Positions 36,064 through 45,491 of a DNA stretch of 64,000 nt are shown one piece after another; the stretch's first letter is position 1, and every line of letters begins with the position of its first letter. Both the position numbers and the translations under genes were made by a program. Below the pieces are notes generated by a model that saw nothing but the letters and a program-made list of their open reading frames with translations, was not told the DNA's origin and searched no databases. Source of the DNA: Nocardiopsis mwathae (GTDB lineage: Bacteria; Actinomycetota; Actinomycetes; Streptosporangiales; Streptosporangiaceae); the NCBI RefSeq assembly GCF_014201195.1, contig NZ_JACHDS010000001.1, positions 4,712,001-4,776,000 of the forward strand. Direction: 5' to 3'.

Positions 36064-36918
36064 TTACAAGCGGCAGGCGTAGATGTCGGTGACGAGGATG
36101 GCGCGGGCGCCGATCCCCCACAGGTCGTCCATGATGCTCTGGGCGTCGCGGCGCGGGACCATGGCGCGGACCGCGACCCAGCCCTCGCGGTGCAGCGGGG
36201 AGACGGTCGGCCCCTCCATGCCCGGGGTGAGCGCGACCGCGTCGTCCAGGCGCTCGGCGTGGACGTCGTAGTCCATCATCACGTAGTCGCGGGCGACCAG
36301 CACCCCGCGCATGCGGCGCAGCAGCTGCTCGATCTTGGGGTCGTCGGCGGCGTCCCGCTGCCGGATCAGGACGGCCTCGGAGCGCAGGATCGGGTCGCCG
36401 AACATCTCCAGCCCGGCCTGGCGCAGCGTGGTGCCGGTGGAGACGACGTCGGCCACCGCGTCGGCCACACCGAGCTGGATCGAACTCTCCACGGCGCCGT
36501 CGAGGTGGATGACGCGCGCGTCGATACCGCGTTCGGCCAGGTAGCCGCGGAGCAGGCCGTCGAAGGACGTGGCGACGCGCTTGCCCTGGAGGTCCTCCGG
36601 CTTCATAGAGGCGCCGTCGCGCGCGGCGAACCGGAAGGTGGATCCGCCGAAGCCCAGGGCCAGGACCTCGTCCACGGGCGCCTCGGAGTCGAGGGTCATG
36701 TCGCGGCCGGTGATCCCGGCCTGCAGGATGCCCTCGCCGACGTAGACGGCGATGTCCTTGGGGCGCAGGAAGAAGAACTCGGTCTCGTTGTCCGGGTCGA
36801 CCAGGACGAGGTCGCGGGAGTCCTTGCGCTGGCGGTACCCGGCCTCGCGCAGCATGGCGCTGGCGGGCTCGGCGAGCTGGCCCTTATTGGGCACGGCGAT
36901 ACGAAGATAGTCCTTCAT
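36064..36918 (-). CDS. hisG: ATP phosphoribosyltransferase, long form
   Basis: 284 residues. It starts LRIAVPNKGQLAEPA, has the PRPP loop region in ADAVADVVSTGTTLRQAGL, and its C-terminal ~75 residues form the histidine-sensing regulatory domain of the long HisG. It catalyses the first step of histidine synthesis and should be feedback-inhibited. hisE lies 103 bases upstream on the same strand. Confidence 0.95.
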   Translation of the reverse strand: MKDYLRIAVPNKGQLAEPASAMLREAGYRQRKDSRDLVLVDPDNETEFFFLRPKDIAVYVGEGILQAGITGRDMTLDSEAPVDEVLALGFGGSTFRFAARDGASMKPEDLQGKRVATSFDGLLRGYLAERGIDARVIHLDGAVESSIQLGVADAVADVVSTGTTLRQAGLEMFGDPILRSEAVLIRQRDAADDPKIEQLLRRMRGVLVARDYVMMDYDVHAERLDDAVALTPGMEGPTVSPLHREGWVAVRAMVPRRDAQSIMDDLWGIGARAILVTDIYACRL

Positions 36919-37021
36919 GGGAGGTGGTTCCCCTACTCATCGGCTCAAGCATGTCGGTGTGGACGTCGACTGCGCGGTCGATCCCACGGGGCCGGGTGAG
37001 GTGCGCGGGCCCGGGGTCGAC

Positions 37022-37285
37022 CTACAGATGCTTGTAGACGTCCTCCAGGCGCAGGCCGCGGGCCAGCATCAGGACCTGGAGGTGGTAGAGGAGCTGGGAG
37101 ATCTCTTCGGCTGCGGCCTCGTCGGATTCGTACTCGGCGGCCATCCAGACCTCCGCGGCCTCCTCGACGACCTTCTTGCCGATGGCGTGTACGCCGGCGT
37201 CGAGTTGGGCCACGGTGCCCGACCCCTCGGGGCGGGCCTCGGCCTTCTCGGACAGCTCGGCGAACAGCTCTTCGAAGGTCTTCAT
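37022..37285 (-). CDS. hisE: Phosphoribosyl-ATP pyrophosphatase
   Basis: 87 residues. [18 protein letters not shown] and [18 protein letters not shown] are the all-alpha NTP-pyrophosphatase motifs with metal-binding acidic residues. It performs the second step of histidine synthesis, directly after HisG in the pathway. Confidence 0.95.
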   Translation of the reverse strand: MKTFEELFAELSEKAEARPEGSGTVAQLDAGVHAIGKKVVEEAAEVWMAAEYESDEAAAEEISQLLYHLQVLMLARGLRLEDVYKHL

Positions 37286-37407
37286 GATCACTCTTCGCTA
37301 GACGACGTGCTCTCCCAGGGTAGGCGTTTCCGGGCCCGTTCGGTGACGCGGCCCGGCGATGAGCGGCTGATGACGGGTCGAAACCCGCCTCGCGGAGGGG
37401 ACCGCTG

Positions 37408-38220
37408 TCACCCCAACCGGCGCGCCATCGACTTGAAGACGCTGCGCGGGATGACGCGCAGCAGGTTGACGGCGGCCTTGTACTGGGCACCGGGAACGAC
37501 CTTGGTGTATCCGGCGGCCCAGGCGCGCAGCGATTCGCGCACGATGCGCTCCCTGGGGACCCACGCGATGTCGGGCAGGCCCTTCTCCTGTACCGAGCGC
37601 GTCATGTCGGTGCGCACGAAGCCGGGGAGGACGGCCGTGACGTGCACGCCGTGCTCGGCGACCTCCAGGGCGACGCTCTCGCTCCACAGGGTGACGAATT
37701 TCTTGGTCCCCGCGTAGACGGAACCGTGCGGGTTGACGGCCAGCTCACCGGCGACCGAGGAAACGTTGATCACGCCGAGCGGGGCGCCGCGCCCGTCGGC
37801 CCGACCGCGGGCGATCTGCACCGGCAGGACCGCGCGGGTCAGCCGCAGCACGGCGCGGACGTTGAGGTCGAGCATGGAGTCGACGGCCGCCGGGTCCATC
37901 TCCGTGAACGTCCCGCCCTCGCCCCGGCCGGCGTTGTTGACCAGTAGGTCGACGGGGGCGTCGGCGCCGGTTCCGTCGGCGCGCAGGCGCTCCTCGACGG
38001 CGGCCAGTCCGGAGTCCTCGCCGAGGTCGGCGGCCAGGGGGACGGCGTCGACCCCGTAGCGCTCGCGCAGTTCGGCGGCGATCCGCTCCAGCTCCTCGGC
38101 CCGGCGGGCGACGAGCACCACCGCGTACCCGCGCTCGGCGAGCTTGCGTGCGTACTCTTCACCGATTCCGGTAGAAGCACCGGTGACCAGGGCGGTTCGA
38201 GAACTGCGTGATGCGGTCAT
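37408..38220 (-). CDS. Short-chain dehydrogenase/reductase
   Basis: 270 residues. TGASTGIGEEYARKLAERGY, NNAGRGEGG and Ser in INVSSVAG with YAGTKKF mark a classical SDR of the DltE/YqjQ-like group. There is no ribosome site; TAACAT lies 8 bases before the ATG, so the mRNA may be leaderless. Confidence 0.85.
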   Translation of the reverse strand: MTASRSSRTALVTGASTGIGEEYARKLAERGYAVVLVARRAEELERIAAELRERYGVDAVPLAADLGEDSGLAAVEERLRADGTGADAPVDLLVNNAGRGEGGTFTEMDPAAVDSMLDLNVRAVLRLTRAVLPVQIARGRADGRGAPLGVINVSSVAGELAVNPHGSVYAGTKKFVTLWSESVALEVAEHGVHVTAVLPGFVRTDMTRSVQEKGLPDIAWVPRERIVRESLRAWAAGYTKVVPGAQYKAAVNLLRVIPRSVFKSMARRLG

Positions 38221-38430
38221 AGTGCGGGATGTTACCGGCTGGTCGCTTTGTTGGACAGGGGAACGCAGGGCGGAGCACGCCGGCTTTTCCGGGGAATCGG
38301 GCCGACGCGGCTCGCTGCGAGAACGCACCGAAAGACATCGAGCAATACGGACATACGGGCATAATCAGGGCACCACGCAGCGACTCCGAACCCCGTTATC
38401 CCCCCGGCTAACAGGGCTTTTAATCATGGG

Positions 38431-38446
38431 ACGCTAGCGTAGCGCT
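38431..38446. promoter_or_regulatory. Palindromes ACGCTAGCGT and AGCGCT next to a start codon
   Basis: The two palindromes sit directly before the ATG at 38447, where a ribosome site would be. They suggest a leaderless start under operator control. Confidence 0.35.
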
Positions 38447-39142
38447 ATGGCACCGACCCAGAGTTTCTCCGAGCTGTTCAGCCTCGATGCCCGCCTGCGC
38501 GACACCGGCCTGTTCTTCCGAGAAGCGTTCCGCACCTTCCGGGCAACGGGAGCGGTGCTTCCCAGCAGCCCGGTACTCGCGAACCACCTGACCAGATTCA
38601 TCACCGAACGCGAGGATCCACACGCGCCGCTGCGCATCATGGAGGCCGGATCGGGGACCGGCCCGGTGTCCCGTGCCATCGCCGCCGCCATGCGCCCCGG
38701 CGACACCCTCGACCTGGTGGAGACCAACCCGGAGTTCACCTCCTACCTCGACACCCTCCTCGAAACCGATCCGGCGCTGTCACAGGTGGCCGACCGGACC
38801 ACGATCCACCAGGCACCGGTCACCGAGCTGGGCGTGGAGCGGGAGTACGACGTCATCATCTCCGGCCTGCCGTTCGCCAACTTCACGGCGGACGAGGTGC
38901 GGACCATCTTCGACTACTACTTCACCGTCCTGCGCCCCGGCGGCCACCTGTCCTTCTTCGGCTACCTCTACACCAAGGAGGTCAAGGCGATCATCGCCCC
39001 GCGCGAGGACTACCTGCGCCAGGCCCGGTCCCGGTGGGTGGTGGAGGAGTGGGTGAACCGCTACGGGGTCGAATCCGAGCGGGTCCTGCCCAACATCCCC
39101 CCGGCCTGGGTCCACCACCTGCGCAAGCCCGCCGAGGAGTGA
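38447..39142 (+). CDS. SAM-dependent methyltransferase (phospholipid N-methyltransferase-like)
   Basis: 231 residues. RIMEAGSGTGPVSRAIA is the SAM loop, LDLVETNPEF the acidic strand and ISGLPFANF a PmtA-like active-site motif. PmtA enzymes methylate phosphatidylethanolamine towards phosphatidylcholine. The substrate here is inferred. Confidence 0.8.
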   Translation: MAPTQSFSELFSLDARLRDTGLFFREAFRTFRATGAVLPSSPVLANHLTRFITEREDPHAPLRIMEAGSGTGPVSRAIAAAMRPGDTLDLVETNPEFTSYLDTLLETDPALSQVADRTTIHQAPVTELGVEREYDVIISGLPFANFTADEVRTIFDYYFTVLRPGGHLSFFGYLYTKEVKAIIAPREDYLRQARSRWVVEEWVNRYGVESERVLPNIPPAWVHHLRKPAEE

Positions 39143-39218
39143 CCGGCCCACTGCCGACGTCGGCCCCGGAACGCCCCACCGGTGTTCCGGGGCCGACGCG
39201 TTCTCCCCCCGCAACGCC

Positions 39219-39261
39219 GTCAATTTAGGTTGACAAACCACGGTCGTCAACCTAAATTGAC
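39219..39261. promoter_or_regulatory. Promoter inside a perfect 16-bp inverted repeat
   Basis: GTCAATTTAGGTTGAC (39219-39234) and GTCAACCTAAATTGAC (39246-39261) are exact reverse complements with an 11-base spacer. TTGACA (39230-39235) and TAAATT (39253-39258) are 17 bases apart, a near-ideal -35/-10 pair lying within the repeats. A bound repressor would cover both. Each arm is itself an imperfect GTCAA/TTGAC palindrome. Confidence 0.8.
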
Positions 39262-39329
39262 AAGCGGTGGCGGAACCGTACACGCAACCGACCGCCACCG
39301 CCGTCACGACGCCAATGGGGTGGTTCATC

Positions 39330-39788
39330 ATGTTCGAGCGATTCACCGACGACGCCCGCCAGGTCACCGTGCGCGCCCAAACCGAGGCGCGCGGGATGGG
39401 CCACCCGCGGATCGGCACCGGACACCTGCTGGTCGCCCTCGCCGCCGAACCCGCCGGGGCCGGAGCACGGGCACTGCGCGAGCACGGACTGCCCTCCGGC
39501 ACACTGCGCGACGCCGTGCGCGTGTCCGCCGCCGAGACGCCCCCGCGCAGCCGCGGGCGCCTCGCCCGCATCCACCTCCCCTTCACCAAGTCCGCGAAAA
39601 GGGCCATGGAGCTGTCCCTGCGCGAGGCGATCGCCCGCGGGCACCGGTCCATCACCACCGGGCACGTGCTCCTGGGGGCGCTGCGCGTCGAGGACGGGGC
39701 CGCCGTGCGCGCCCTCCACGACGCCGGAGCGGACCCCGCCGCGCTGCGCGCCACGGCCGAGCGGCTCATCGAGGAGGCCCCGGAGTAG
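39330..39788 (+). CDS. Clp N-terminal-domain protein
   Basis: 152 residues, GGGGTGG before the ATG. It consists of the double Clp-N repeat (FERFTDDARQVTVRAQTEAR, GTGHLLVALA, then LSLREAIARGHRSITTGHVLLGAL) without ATPase modules. Such free-standing proteins may act as adaptors or decoys for ClpC. Tight control is expected from the operator-promoter upstream. Confidence 0.87.
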   Translation: MFERFTDDARQVTVRAQTEARGMGHPRIGTGHLLVALAAEPAGAGARALREHGLPSGTLRDAVRVSAAETPPRSRGRLARIHLPFTKSAKRAMELSLREAIARGHRSITTGHVLLGALRVEDGAAVRALHDAGADPAALRATAERLIEEAPE

Positions 39789-40000
39789 GGAACCGCCGGA
39801 TCATCGGCACGGGCGACCCGGCCGCCGCGCGGTCCACGGTCGGCCCCGCCGGCAGGTGCCGCAGCCCCCCGGCTGCGGCACCGATCCCCGCCGCCGGAAT
39901 CCCCCTTCTTGCTACGGTTCCGTGTGTCGTCCGCGCCGGTGCCGCCCCCCGTGGCGCATGGCCGCCCCGATCCCTGCGTCCCCGACTACGAAGGCCTTCC

Positions 40001-40693
40001 ATGCGACTCGTCCCCTCCTCCCCGCTCTCCTGTTCCGCCGCGGCCCTCGGCGCGGTCGCCGTCGTCGGCGGTGTCGTCCTCGTGGGATGCGACGCCATCC
40101 CCATCGACGGCGAGCTGTGGGAGGGCTTCACCGGCGCGGCGTCGCCCTCCCCGTCGCCGAGCCCGACCGACGAGGCGGCGGGCGGCCCCGCCTACGCGCT
40201 GCCCGACTCCTGCACGGAGATCGGCGCCGCCGAGCTCGCCGGGAACCTGGCACCGCAGGGCGCCGCCGCCGGCGAGGAGACCGGGAAGGTCGAGGGGGCC
40301 TCCGACGCCGAGCAGGTGTCGTGCTCCTGGTCCGGGGGAGCGGTCGCCGACCCGGGCGGCGCCGAGGCGGGGGGCGGCCCGGCGTTCGTCCTCACCTTCA
40401 CCGTCAACACCGACCCGAGCGACCGCGCCCAGGTCATCCAGGTCCCGGGCGACCAGGAGGAGATGAACTGGGAGGTCGACGTACCGGTCGACACCGCCAC
40501 CTACCGGACCGACAAGACCGTCGAGCTCGGCGGCGAGCTGAAGTACGTGACCACCGCGGACGGCTCCGCCCAGCACCTCTACCTGTCTCTCCCGGACGAC
40601 TTCCACGTCTCGGCCAGCGCCATGTTCTCCGACGCCACCAAGGAGGACCTGGAGAAGGTCGTCATCGCGGCCGCGGAGAAGGCGAAGGGGTAG
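40001..40693 (+). CDS. Secreted lipoprotein of unknown function
   Basis: 230 residues. Lipobox VVLVGC near residue 30, a Pro/Ser linker (ASPSPSPSPTDEAA), then an external domain with two Cys (PDSCTEIG and VSCSWSGG) that could form a disulphide. This design is common among actinomycete DUF3558-like lipoproteins. Family not certain. Confidence 0.75.
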   Translation: MRLVPSSPLSCSAAALGAVAVVGGVVLVGCDAIPIDGELWEGFTGAASPSPSPSPTDEAAGGPAYALPDSCTEIGAAELAGNLAPQGAAAGEETGKVEGASDAEQVSCSWSGGAVADPGGAEAGGGPAFVLTFTVNTDPSDRAQVIQVPGDQEEMNWEVDVPVDTATYRTDKTVELGGELKYVTTADGSAQHLYLSLPDDFHVSASAMFSDATKEDLEKVVIAAAEKAKG

Positions 40694-40722
40694 CCGGCGC
40701 CGACCGGTGGGTCGGGGCGTCC

Positions 40723-40762
40723 GCCCCCGCCCCCGCCCCGGCACCGGGGCGGGGGCGGGGGC
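40723..40762. terminator. Very stable bidirectional hairpin
   Basis: 19-bp perfect arms (40723-40741 with 40744-40762) of alternating C5/G and G5/C blocks, 2-base loop, exactly between two convergent genes. Confidence 0.75.
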
Positions 40763-40769
40763 CACGCGG

Positions 40770-42353
40770 TCAGCGCTGCTCGATCGGGATCTCCGGGATC
40801 TCACCGAACGGGCCGGCGCGCAAGGTCAGCTCCTCGACGTTCACCGGCGGCGCGGGGAACACCGCGACGAGTTCGTAGGGCTTGCCCGGCTGCAGTTCGT
40901 GCACGTCCTCGGCGAACCCGCTGTACTTGTCGTCGCCGAAGTTCATCTGCGCCACGTAGCGCACCAGCCCCGAGTCGGGGTCCAGCAGCTGGAATCCGCC
41001 CAGCGTTCCCTTGCTGAACTTCTCGGGACCGCCCGCCTGCAGGGCCTCGGTCCCGCCCATGTCCGGGGTGACCGGCTCGCGGGTGGTGTTGGTCAGCTCC
41101 ACCGTCCCGATGACGTAGGCGCCGTCGCGGCGCAGCGGGTAGACGTCCAGCCTCACGCCGTCCTTCTCAACGGTCGCGGCGGCCGAGCCGTTGTCGTCGG
41201 TGAACGGCGCGGGCCAGCCGACGCTGCGCTCGGCGACGCCGAGGCCCCCGTCGTCGGCCTCCTCCTCGGTGGGGTCGGTGGAGCGGTCCACCTTGTAGGA
41301 GAACTCCACCCGGCGGTTGCGGGCGCGGGCCTGCTCGTCGTCGGGGCCGCCCTCGCGCGCGACCGGCTCCCGCTTGCCGCGCCCCTCCACCTTGTAGGTG
41401 TAGCCCCCGCCGATCTCCTCGCGCAGCAGCTCGCGCACGGTTTCGGCGCGGCGCATGGAGAGCTTGTCGTTGTAGTCGTCGGCGCCGATGCCGTCGGTGT
41501 GGCCGATGACGGTGATCTCCGGCTCGTCCGGGTCGACGTTGTTCGCCAGCGACTTGGCGGCCTGGCGCACGACGCCCTCGGCCTCGTCGGTGAGGTCCGA
41601 CTTGTCGAACTCGAACATCACGTCGGAGTGCAGCGCGATCGTCTCCTTGTCGCCGTCGCGCGTGGTCGAGGCGATCTCGGAGTCGACGAAGCTCTCCACC
41701 TCCCCCTGGTCCGCGACGGCGTCGTCGTCCGGCCGCCGGTTCTCGAAGGTGAGGTTCTCCCCGGCGGGCGGCGGGTCGGACGGGGTGAGGTGGTCCCTGC
41801 CGTTGGGGTTCTCGGGATCGGGCTGCTCCGCCTCGACGTCCTGGATCGGGATGCCGGTCATCGCCCCGAGCCCGCTGCCGACGAAAGTGACCTGCTCGAC
41901 CTCCTCCGGGATGGGCGGGAAGTAGCGGCGGTACTCGTTGGTGACCCCGTCGAAGACCGGGTAGAGGCCCTTGGGGCCGGGGCTCACCGAGCCGTACTTC
42001 AGGCCCTCCGGGTCGACGTACTCCCGGTACACGCGGCCGGTGATCGGGTCGACGAGCGTGTTGGCCATGCTGAGGTTGCGGTTGCCGCCGCGTATGTCGT
42101 CGAGATACTCCACCTCGTAGTACATGACCGTGTAGTCGGACGTGCGCTCCAGCCCGGTGATGGAGAAGCGCATCCGCGCGTCCTGCTTCGTGTCCTGGAA
42201 GATCCGCCCTTCTTTGGTATAGGGGAACTTCTCCTCCACCTCCGGCGGCCCGGAGTCGTCGCCGAACCAGGACAAGTCGCCGGTGATGCTGCACCCGGCG
42301 AGCAGAACGCTGCCCGCCGCCAGCAGCGCGACGGCGTTCGTTGACCGCGCCAT
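40770..42353 (-). CDS. OmpA-domain lipoprotein
   Basis: 527 residues from ATG 42353 (an in-frame ATG at 42383 is possible). Lipobox SVLLAGC, an N-terminal domain without a known motif, an OmpA/MotB domain in the middle (VMFEFDKSDLTDEA, VIGHTDGIGADDYN, LSMRRAETV, ARNRRVEF), and a further C-terminal domain like DUF4352-type. OmpA domains bind peptidoglycan, so it may tie membrane and wall. It is divergent from the arsR-type gene. Confidence 0.85.
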   Translation of the reverse strand: MARSTNAVALLAAGSVLLAGCSITGDLSWFGDDSGPPEVEEKFPYTKEGRIFQDTKQDARMRFSITGLERTSDYTVMYYEVEYLDDIRGGNRNLSMANTLVDPITGRVYREYVDPEGLKYGSVSPGPKGLYPVFDGVTNEYRRYFPPIPEEVEQVTFVGSGLGAMTGIPIQDVEAEQPDPENPNGRDHLTPSDPPPAGENLTFENRRPDDDAVADQGEVESFVDSEIASTTRDGDKETIALHSDVMFEFDKSDLTDEAEGVVRQAAKSLANNVDPDEPEITVIGHTDGIGADDYNDKLSMRRAETVRELLREEIGGGYTYKVEGRGKREPVAREGGPDDEQARARNRRVEFSYKVDRSTDPTEEEADDGGLGVAERSVGWPAPFTDDNGSAAATVEKDGVRLDVYPLRRDGAYVIGTVELTNTTREPVTPDMGGTEALQAGGPEKFSKGTLGGFQLLDPDSGLVRYVAQMNFGDDKYSGFAEDVHELQPGKPYELVAVFPAPPVNVEELTLRAGPFGEIPEIPIEQR

Positions 42354-42512
42354 ATGAGGGGAACTCCGATCATTGAGGGACATGTGCCGGGGCTATCCTC
42401 CGGCACACCCGACCAGAATCGCGAAAGATCCGGGCATCGTGCACCCGTCTGCGCCGACGAATCCGGACTCGTCCCGGCCCCAGGTGGCGGCCGGGGCCAT
42501 TGCGCGCCACTC

Positions 42513-42538
42513 ATTTGTTTGATTAACATCAAACAAAT
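42513..42538. promoter_or_regulatory. Inverted repeat ATTTGTTTGAT-TAAC-ATCAAACAAAT
   Basis: Perfect 11-bp arms around 4 bases in the OmpA/arsR divergent region, in an otherwise GC-rich stretch. Its ATCAA/TTGAT form suits ArsR-family dimers, so autoregulation by the adjacent regulator is likely. Confidence 0.7.
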
Positions 42539-42598
42539 CACGGTCGCGCGACGCACCGGGGACCGCCGACCGGGCACCGAGAAGGGTGGACGACACCG

Positions 42599-42955
42599 TT
42601 GACCCTGCTACCCGAGCCCGCCCGCCACGAGCTGCGGCTCTCCGCGATCCTCCACGTCCTGGCCGATCCGGTGCGCCTCCGGCTCCTCGCCGACCTCGCC
42701 CAGGACCACGAACTCGACTCCGAACGCCGCTGCGCCGTGGAGGAGTGGAGCGTCACGGTGCACAAGTCGACCCTGTCGCACCACTTCAAACTGCTCCGCG
42801 AGGCCGGGGTGACCTCGACCCGGGTCGAGGGCCGCCGACGGTGGGTGCGGCTGCGCTACGACGACCTGGAGGCGCGCTTTCCCGGCCTGATCCCCTCGAT
42901 CCTGGCGGCCCTGCCCGGGGAACTGGAGCCGACCGCCACCCGGTCCGGGGACTGA
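42599..42955 (+). CDS. ArsR-family HTH regulator
   Basis: 118 residues, apparent TTG start. The winged helix is clear: LADPVRLRLLADLA and the recognition helix HKSTLSHHFKLLREAGV, then a wing RVEGRRRWVRLR. No metal-binding Cys cluster (one Cys only, RRCAVEE), so it probably senses something other than a metal. Confidence 0.87.
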   Translation: MTLLPEPARHELRLSAILHVLADPVRLRLLADLAQDHELDSERRCAVEEWSVTVHKSTLSHHFKLLREAGVTSTRVEGRRRWVRLRYDDLEARFPGLIPSILAALPGELEPTATRSGD

Positions 42956-43124
42956 CCGGGCAGGACACGCCGGACCGCGACCGTTTCCGAAGCAAGGCCG
43001 AGGGGGGAGGCTTGGATGAGGCCCCGGTTCCCCCGACCGCGCCTCCACCCGATTCGAACAGCCGACAACCTCCGCAGCCGACGAGACAGAACCACGAGAC
43101 AGTCCACATCCAAGGAGGTCCCTG

Positions 43125-44528
43125 ATGGGACAGCATTTCGACCTGGTCGTTCTGGGCGCGGGCCCCGGGGGCTACGTGGCCGCGATCCGGGGGGCGCAGC
43201 TGGGCATGAAGGTCGCGGTCGTCGAGGAGAAGTACTGGGGCGGGGTCTGCCTCAACGTGGGGTGCATCCCCTCCAAGGCGCTGCTGCGCAACGCCGAGCT
43301 CGCCCACCTCTTCACGACCGAGGCCGCGACCTTCGGCATCGAGGTCGAGGGCAGCGTGCGCTTCGACTACGCCAAGGCCTACCAGCGCAGCCGGAAGGTC
43401 GCCGACGGGCGGGTCAAGGGCATCCACTACCTGATGAAGAAGAACGCGATCACCGAGTTCACCGGGCGCGGGACGTTCACCGACGACCACTCGCTCAGCG
43501 TCGCCTCGGCGGGCGGCGGCACGGAGACGGTCACCTTCGACCACGCCGTCATCGCCACCGGAGCCTCGGCTCGGCTGCTGCCCGGAACGTCGGTCAGCGA
43601 GCGGGTGGTCACCTTCGAGGAGCAGATCCTCACCGAAGAGCTGCCCGGCAGCATCATCATCGCCGGGGCCGGGGCCATCGGAGTGGAGTTCGCCTACGTC
43701 CTGCGCAACTACGGCGTCGAGGTGACCATGGTCGAGTTCCTCGACCGCGTCACCCCCACCGAGGACGAGGAGGTCTCCACCGAACTCGCCCGCCAGTTCA
43801 AGCGGCTCGGCGTCGACGTCCTCACCTCCACCAGGGTGGAATCGGTCGACGAATCCGGGGACAAGGTCCGCGCCGAGGTCATCGGCGCCGACGGCGACCG
43901 GCGCACCCTGGAGGCCGACAAGCTCCTCCAGGCGATCGGGTTCGCGCCCAACACCGAGGGCTACGGCCTGGAGAACACGGGGGTCAAGGTGACCGACCGC
44001 GGCGCCATCGCCATCGACGCCCGCGGCCGCACCGACGTCCCGCACATCTTCGCCATCGGCGACGTCACGGCCAAGCTGATGCTCGCCCACGCCGCCGAGG
44101 CCATGGGCATCGTGGCGGCCGAGACCATCGCCGACGCGGAGACGATGGAGATCGACTATCGGATGATCCCCCGCGCCACCTACTGCCAGCCGCAGATCGC
44201 CTCATTCGGCTACACCGAGGCCCAGGCGCGCGAGGCCGGGTTCGACGTACAGGTCGCGAAGTTCCCGTTCACTGCCAACGGCAAGGCGCACGGGCTCGGC
44301 GATTCCCGCGGATTCGTCAAGATCCTCTCGGACGGAAAGTACGGGGAGATCCTCGGCGCGCACATGATCGGGCCCGAGGTGACCGAACTGCTGCCCGAAC
44401 TGACGCTGGCCCAGCAGTGGGACCTGACGGTGCACGAGGTCGCCCGCAACATCCACGCCCACCCCTCGCTCAGCGAGGCGGTCAAGGAGGCGGTGCACGG
44501 CCTGGCCGGGCACATGATCAACTTCTGA
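43125..44528 (+). CDS. lpdA: Dihydrolipoyl dehydrogenase
   Basis: 467 residues, AAGGAGG before the ATG. FAD site [11 protein letters not shown], redox-active Cys pair in [16 protein letters not shown] site [13 protein letters not shown] and the C-terminal HAHPSLSEA with the catalytic His-Glu. It is the E3 component of 2-oxoacid dehydrogenases or the glycine cleavage system. It stands alone. Confidence 0.95.
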   Translation: MGQHFDLVVLGAGPGGYVAAIRGAQLGMKVAVVEEKYWGGVCLNVGCIPSKALLRNAELAHLFTTEAATFGIEVEGSVRFDYAKAYQRSRKVADGRVKGIHYLMKKNAITEFTGRGTFTDDHSLSVASAGGGTETVTFDHAVIATGASARLLPGTSVSERVVTFEEQILTEELPGSIIIAGAGAIGVEFAYVLRNYGVEVTMVEFLDRVTPTEDEEVSTELARQFKRLGVDVLTSTRVESVDESGDKVRAEVIGADGDRRTLEADKLLQAIGFAPNTEGYGLENTGVKVTDRGAIAIDARGRTDVPHIFAIGDVTAKLMLAHAAEAMGIVAAETIADAETMEIDYRMIPRATYCQPQIASFGYTEAQAREAGFDVQVAKFPFTANGKAHGLGDSRGFVKILSDGKYGEILGAHMIGPEVTELLPELTLAQQWDLTVHEVARNIHAHPSLSEAVKEAVHGLAGHMINF

Positions 44529-44549
44529 CCGCGCGGTCGGCCGCGGCGC

Positions 44550-44581
44550 GGCCGGTTCCCCCGTCCCCCCGGGGTCCGGCC
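44550..44581. terminator. Possible hairpin after lpdA
   Basis: GGCCGG (44550-44555) can pair with CCGGCC (44576-44581) between convergent genes; short arms, so weak. Confidence 0.3.
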
Positions 44582-44593
44582 GCTGCGCCGCGT

Positions 44594-45445
44594 TCACCCG
44601 CGGGGCTCGTCCGCCTCGGGCCGGTCGGCGGCGAAGACGGCGGTCCCGGGGATGATGCGGCCGCGTAGCGGGCTCCATCCGTCCCAGGTCTGCTCGTTGT
44701 CCTCGGGCCACTCCGGCTCGACGAGGTCGCGCAGCACCAGCCCGGCCGCGGCGATGGAGCGCACCCAGTCGCCGAGGGTGTGGTGGTGCTCGACGTAGAC
44801 GGCGCGGCCCGCCCCGTCCTCCTCGACGTAGGCGCGCCGGTCGAAGTAGGAGTCGCGCGCGACCAGCCCCGCCTCGGTCGGGTCGTCCGGGAAGCACCAG
44901 CGGATCGGGTGGCTGACCGAGAACACCAGTCGGCCGCCCGGCCGCAGGACCCGCGCGCTCTCGGCCACCGCGGCCGCGGTGTCGGGGACGAACGGGAAGC
45001 CGCCGTAGGAGGAGCACACGACGTCGAACGCGGCGTCGGCGAACGGTAGCCGCTGCGCGTCGGCCTGCGCCACCGCCACCGGTGTCCCGGTCTGCTCGTC
45101 GATCCGGCGCGCGTGCTGCAGCTGGCGGTACGACACGTCGATCCCGACCACCTCGGCGGCACCCTGGCCACGCAGCCACCGCGCGCACTGCCCGGCGCCG
45201 CAGCCGACCTCCAGGACACGCGCGCCCCGCAGCTCGTCCGGCTCCCCGAGCAGCCGGACCCGCGCCTCATCCAGACCCTCCGGCCCCCACACGAAGGCGG
45301 CGTCTCCGAGGAACCCGCCGTGCTCGGCCTGGTACTCGTCGGCGGCACCCTCCCACCAGATCCGACTGGCCCGAGCACTCTCATCGGCGCCCGCAGCCCG
45401 CCGCGCCACCCGGGCGATGGAGGACGTCGTCAGGTCATCGGTCAT
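44594..45445 (-). CDS. Class I SAM-dependent methyltransferase
   Basis: 283 residues. VLEVGCGAGQCARWL is motif I, VVGIDVSYRQL motif II, FDVVCSSYGGFPFVPD motif III, then VLRPGGRLVFSVSHP. Substrate unknown. Codon 45451 (GTG) is an alternative start with poorer spacing. Confidence 0.86.
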   Translation of the reverse strand: MTDDLTTSSIARVARRAAGADESARASRIWWEGAADEYQAEHGGFLGDAAFVWGPEGLDEARVRLLGEPDELRGARVLEVGCGAGQCARWLRGQGAAEVVGIDVSYRQLQHARRIDEQTGTPVAVAQADAQRLPFADAAFDVVCSSYGGFPFVPDTAAAVAESARVLRPGGRLVFSVSHPIRWCFPDDPTEAGLVARDSYFDRRAYVEEDGAGRAVYVEHHHTLGDWVRSIAAAGLVLRDLVEPEWPEDNEQTWDGWSPLRGRIIPGTAVFAADRPEADEPRG

Positions 45446-45491
45446 GCCCACATCCTCGCAGCCGCGTGCGGATCGACGTCATGTCGCCCGC

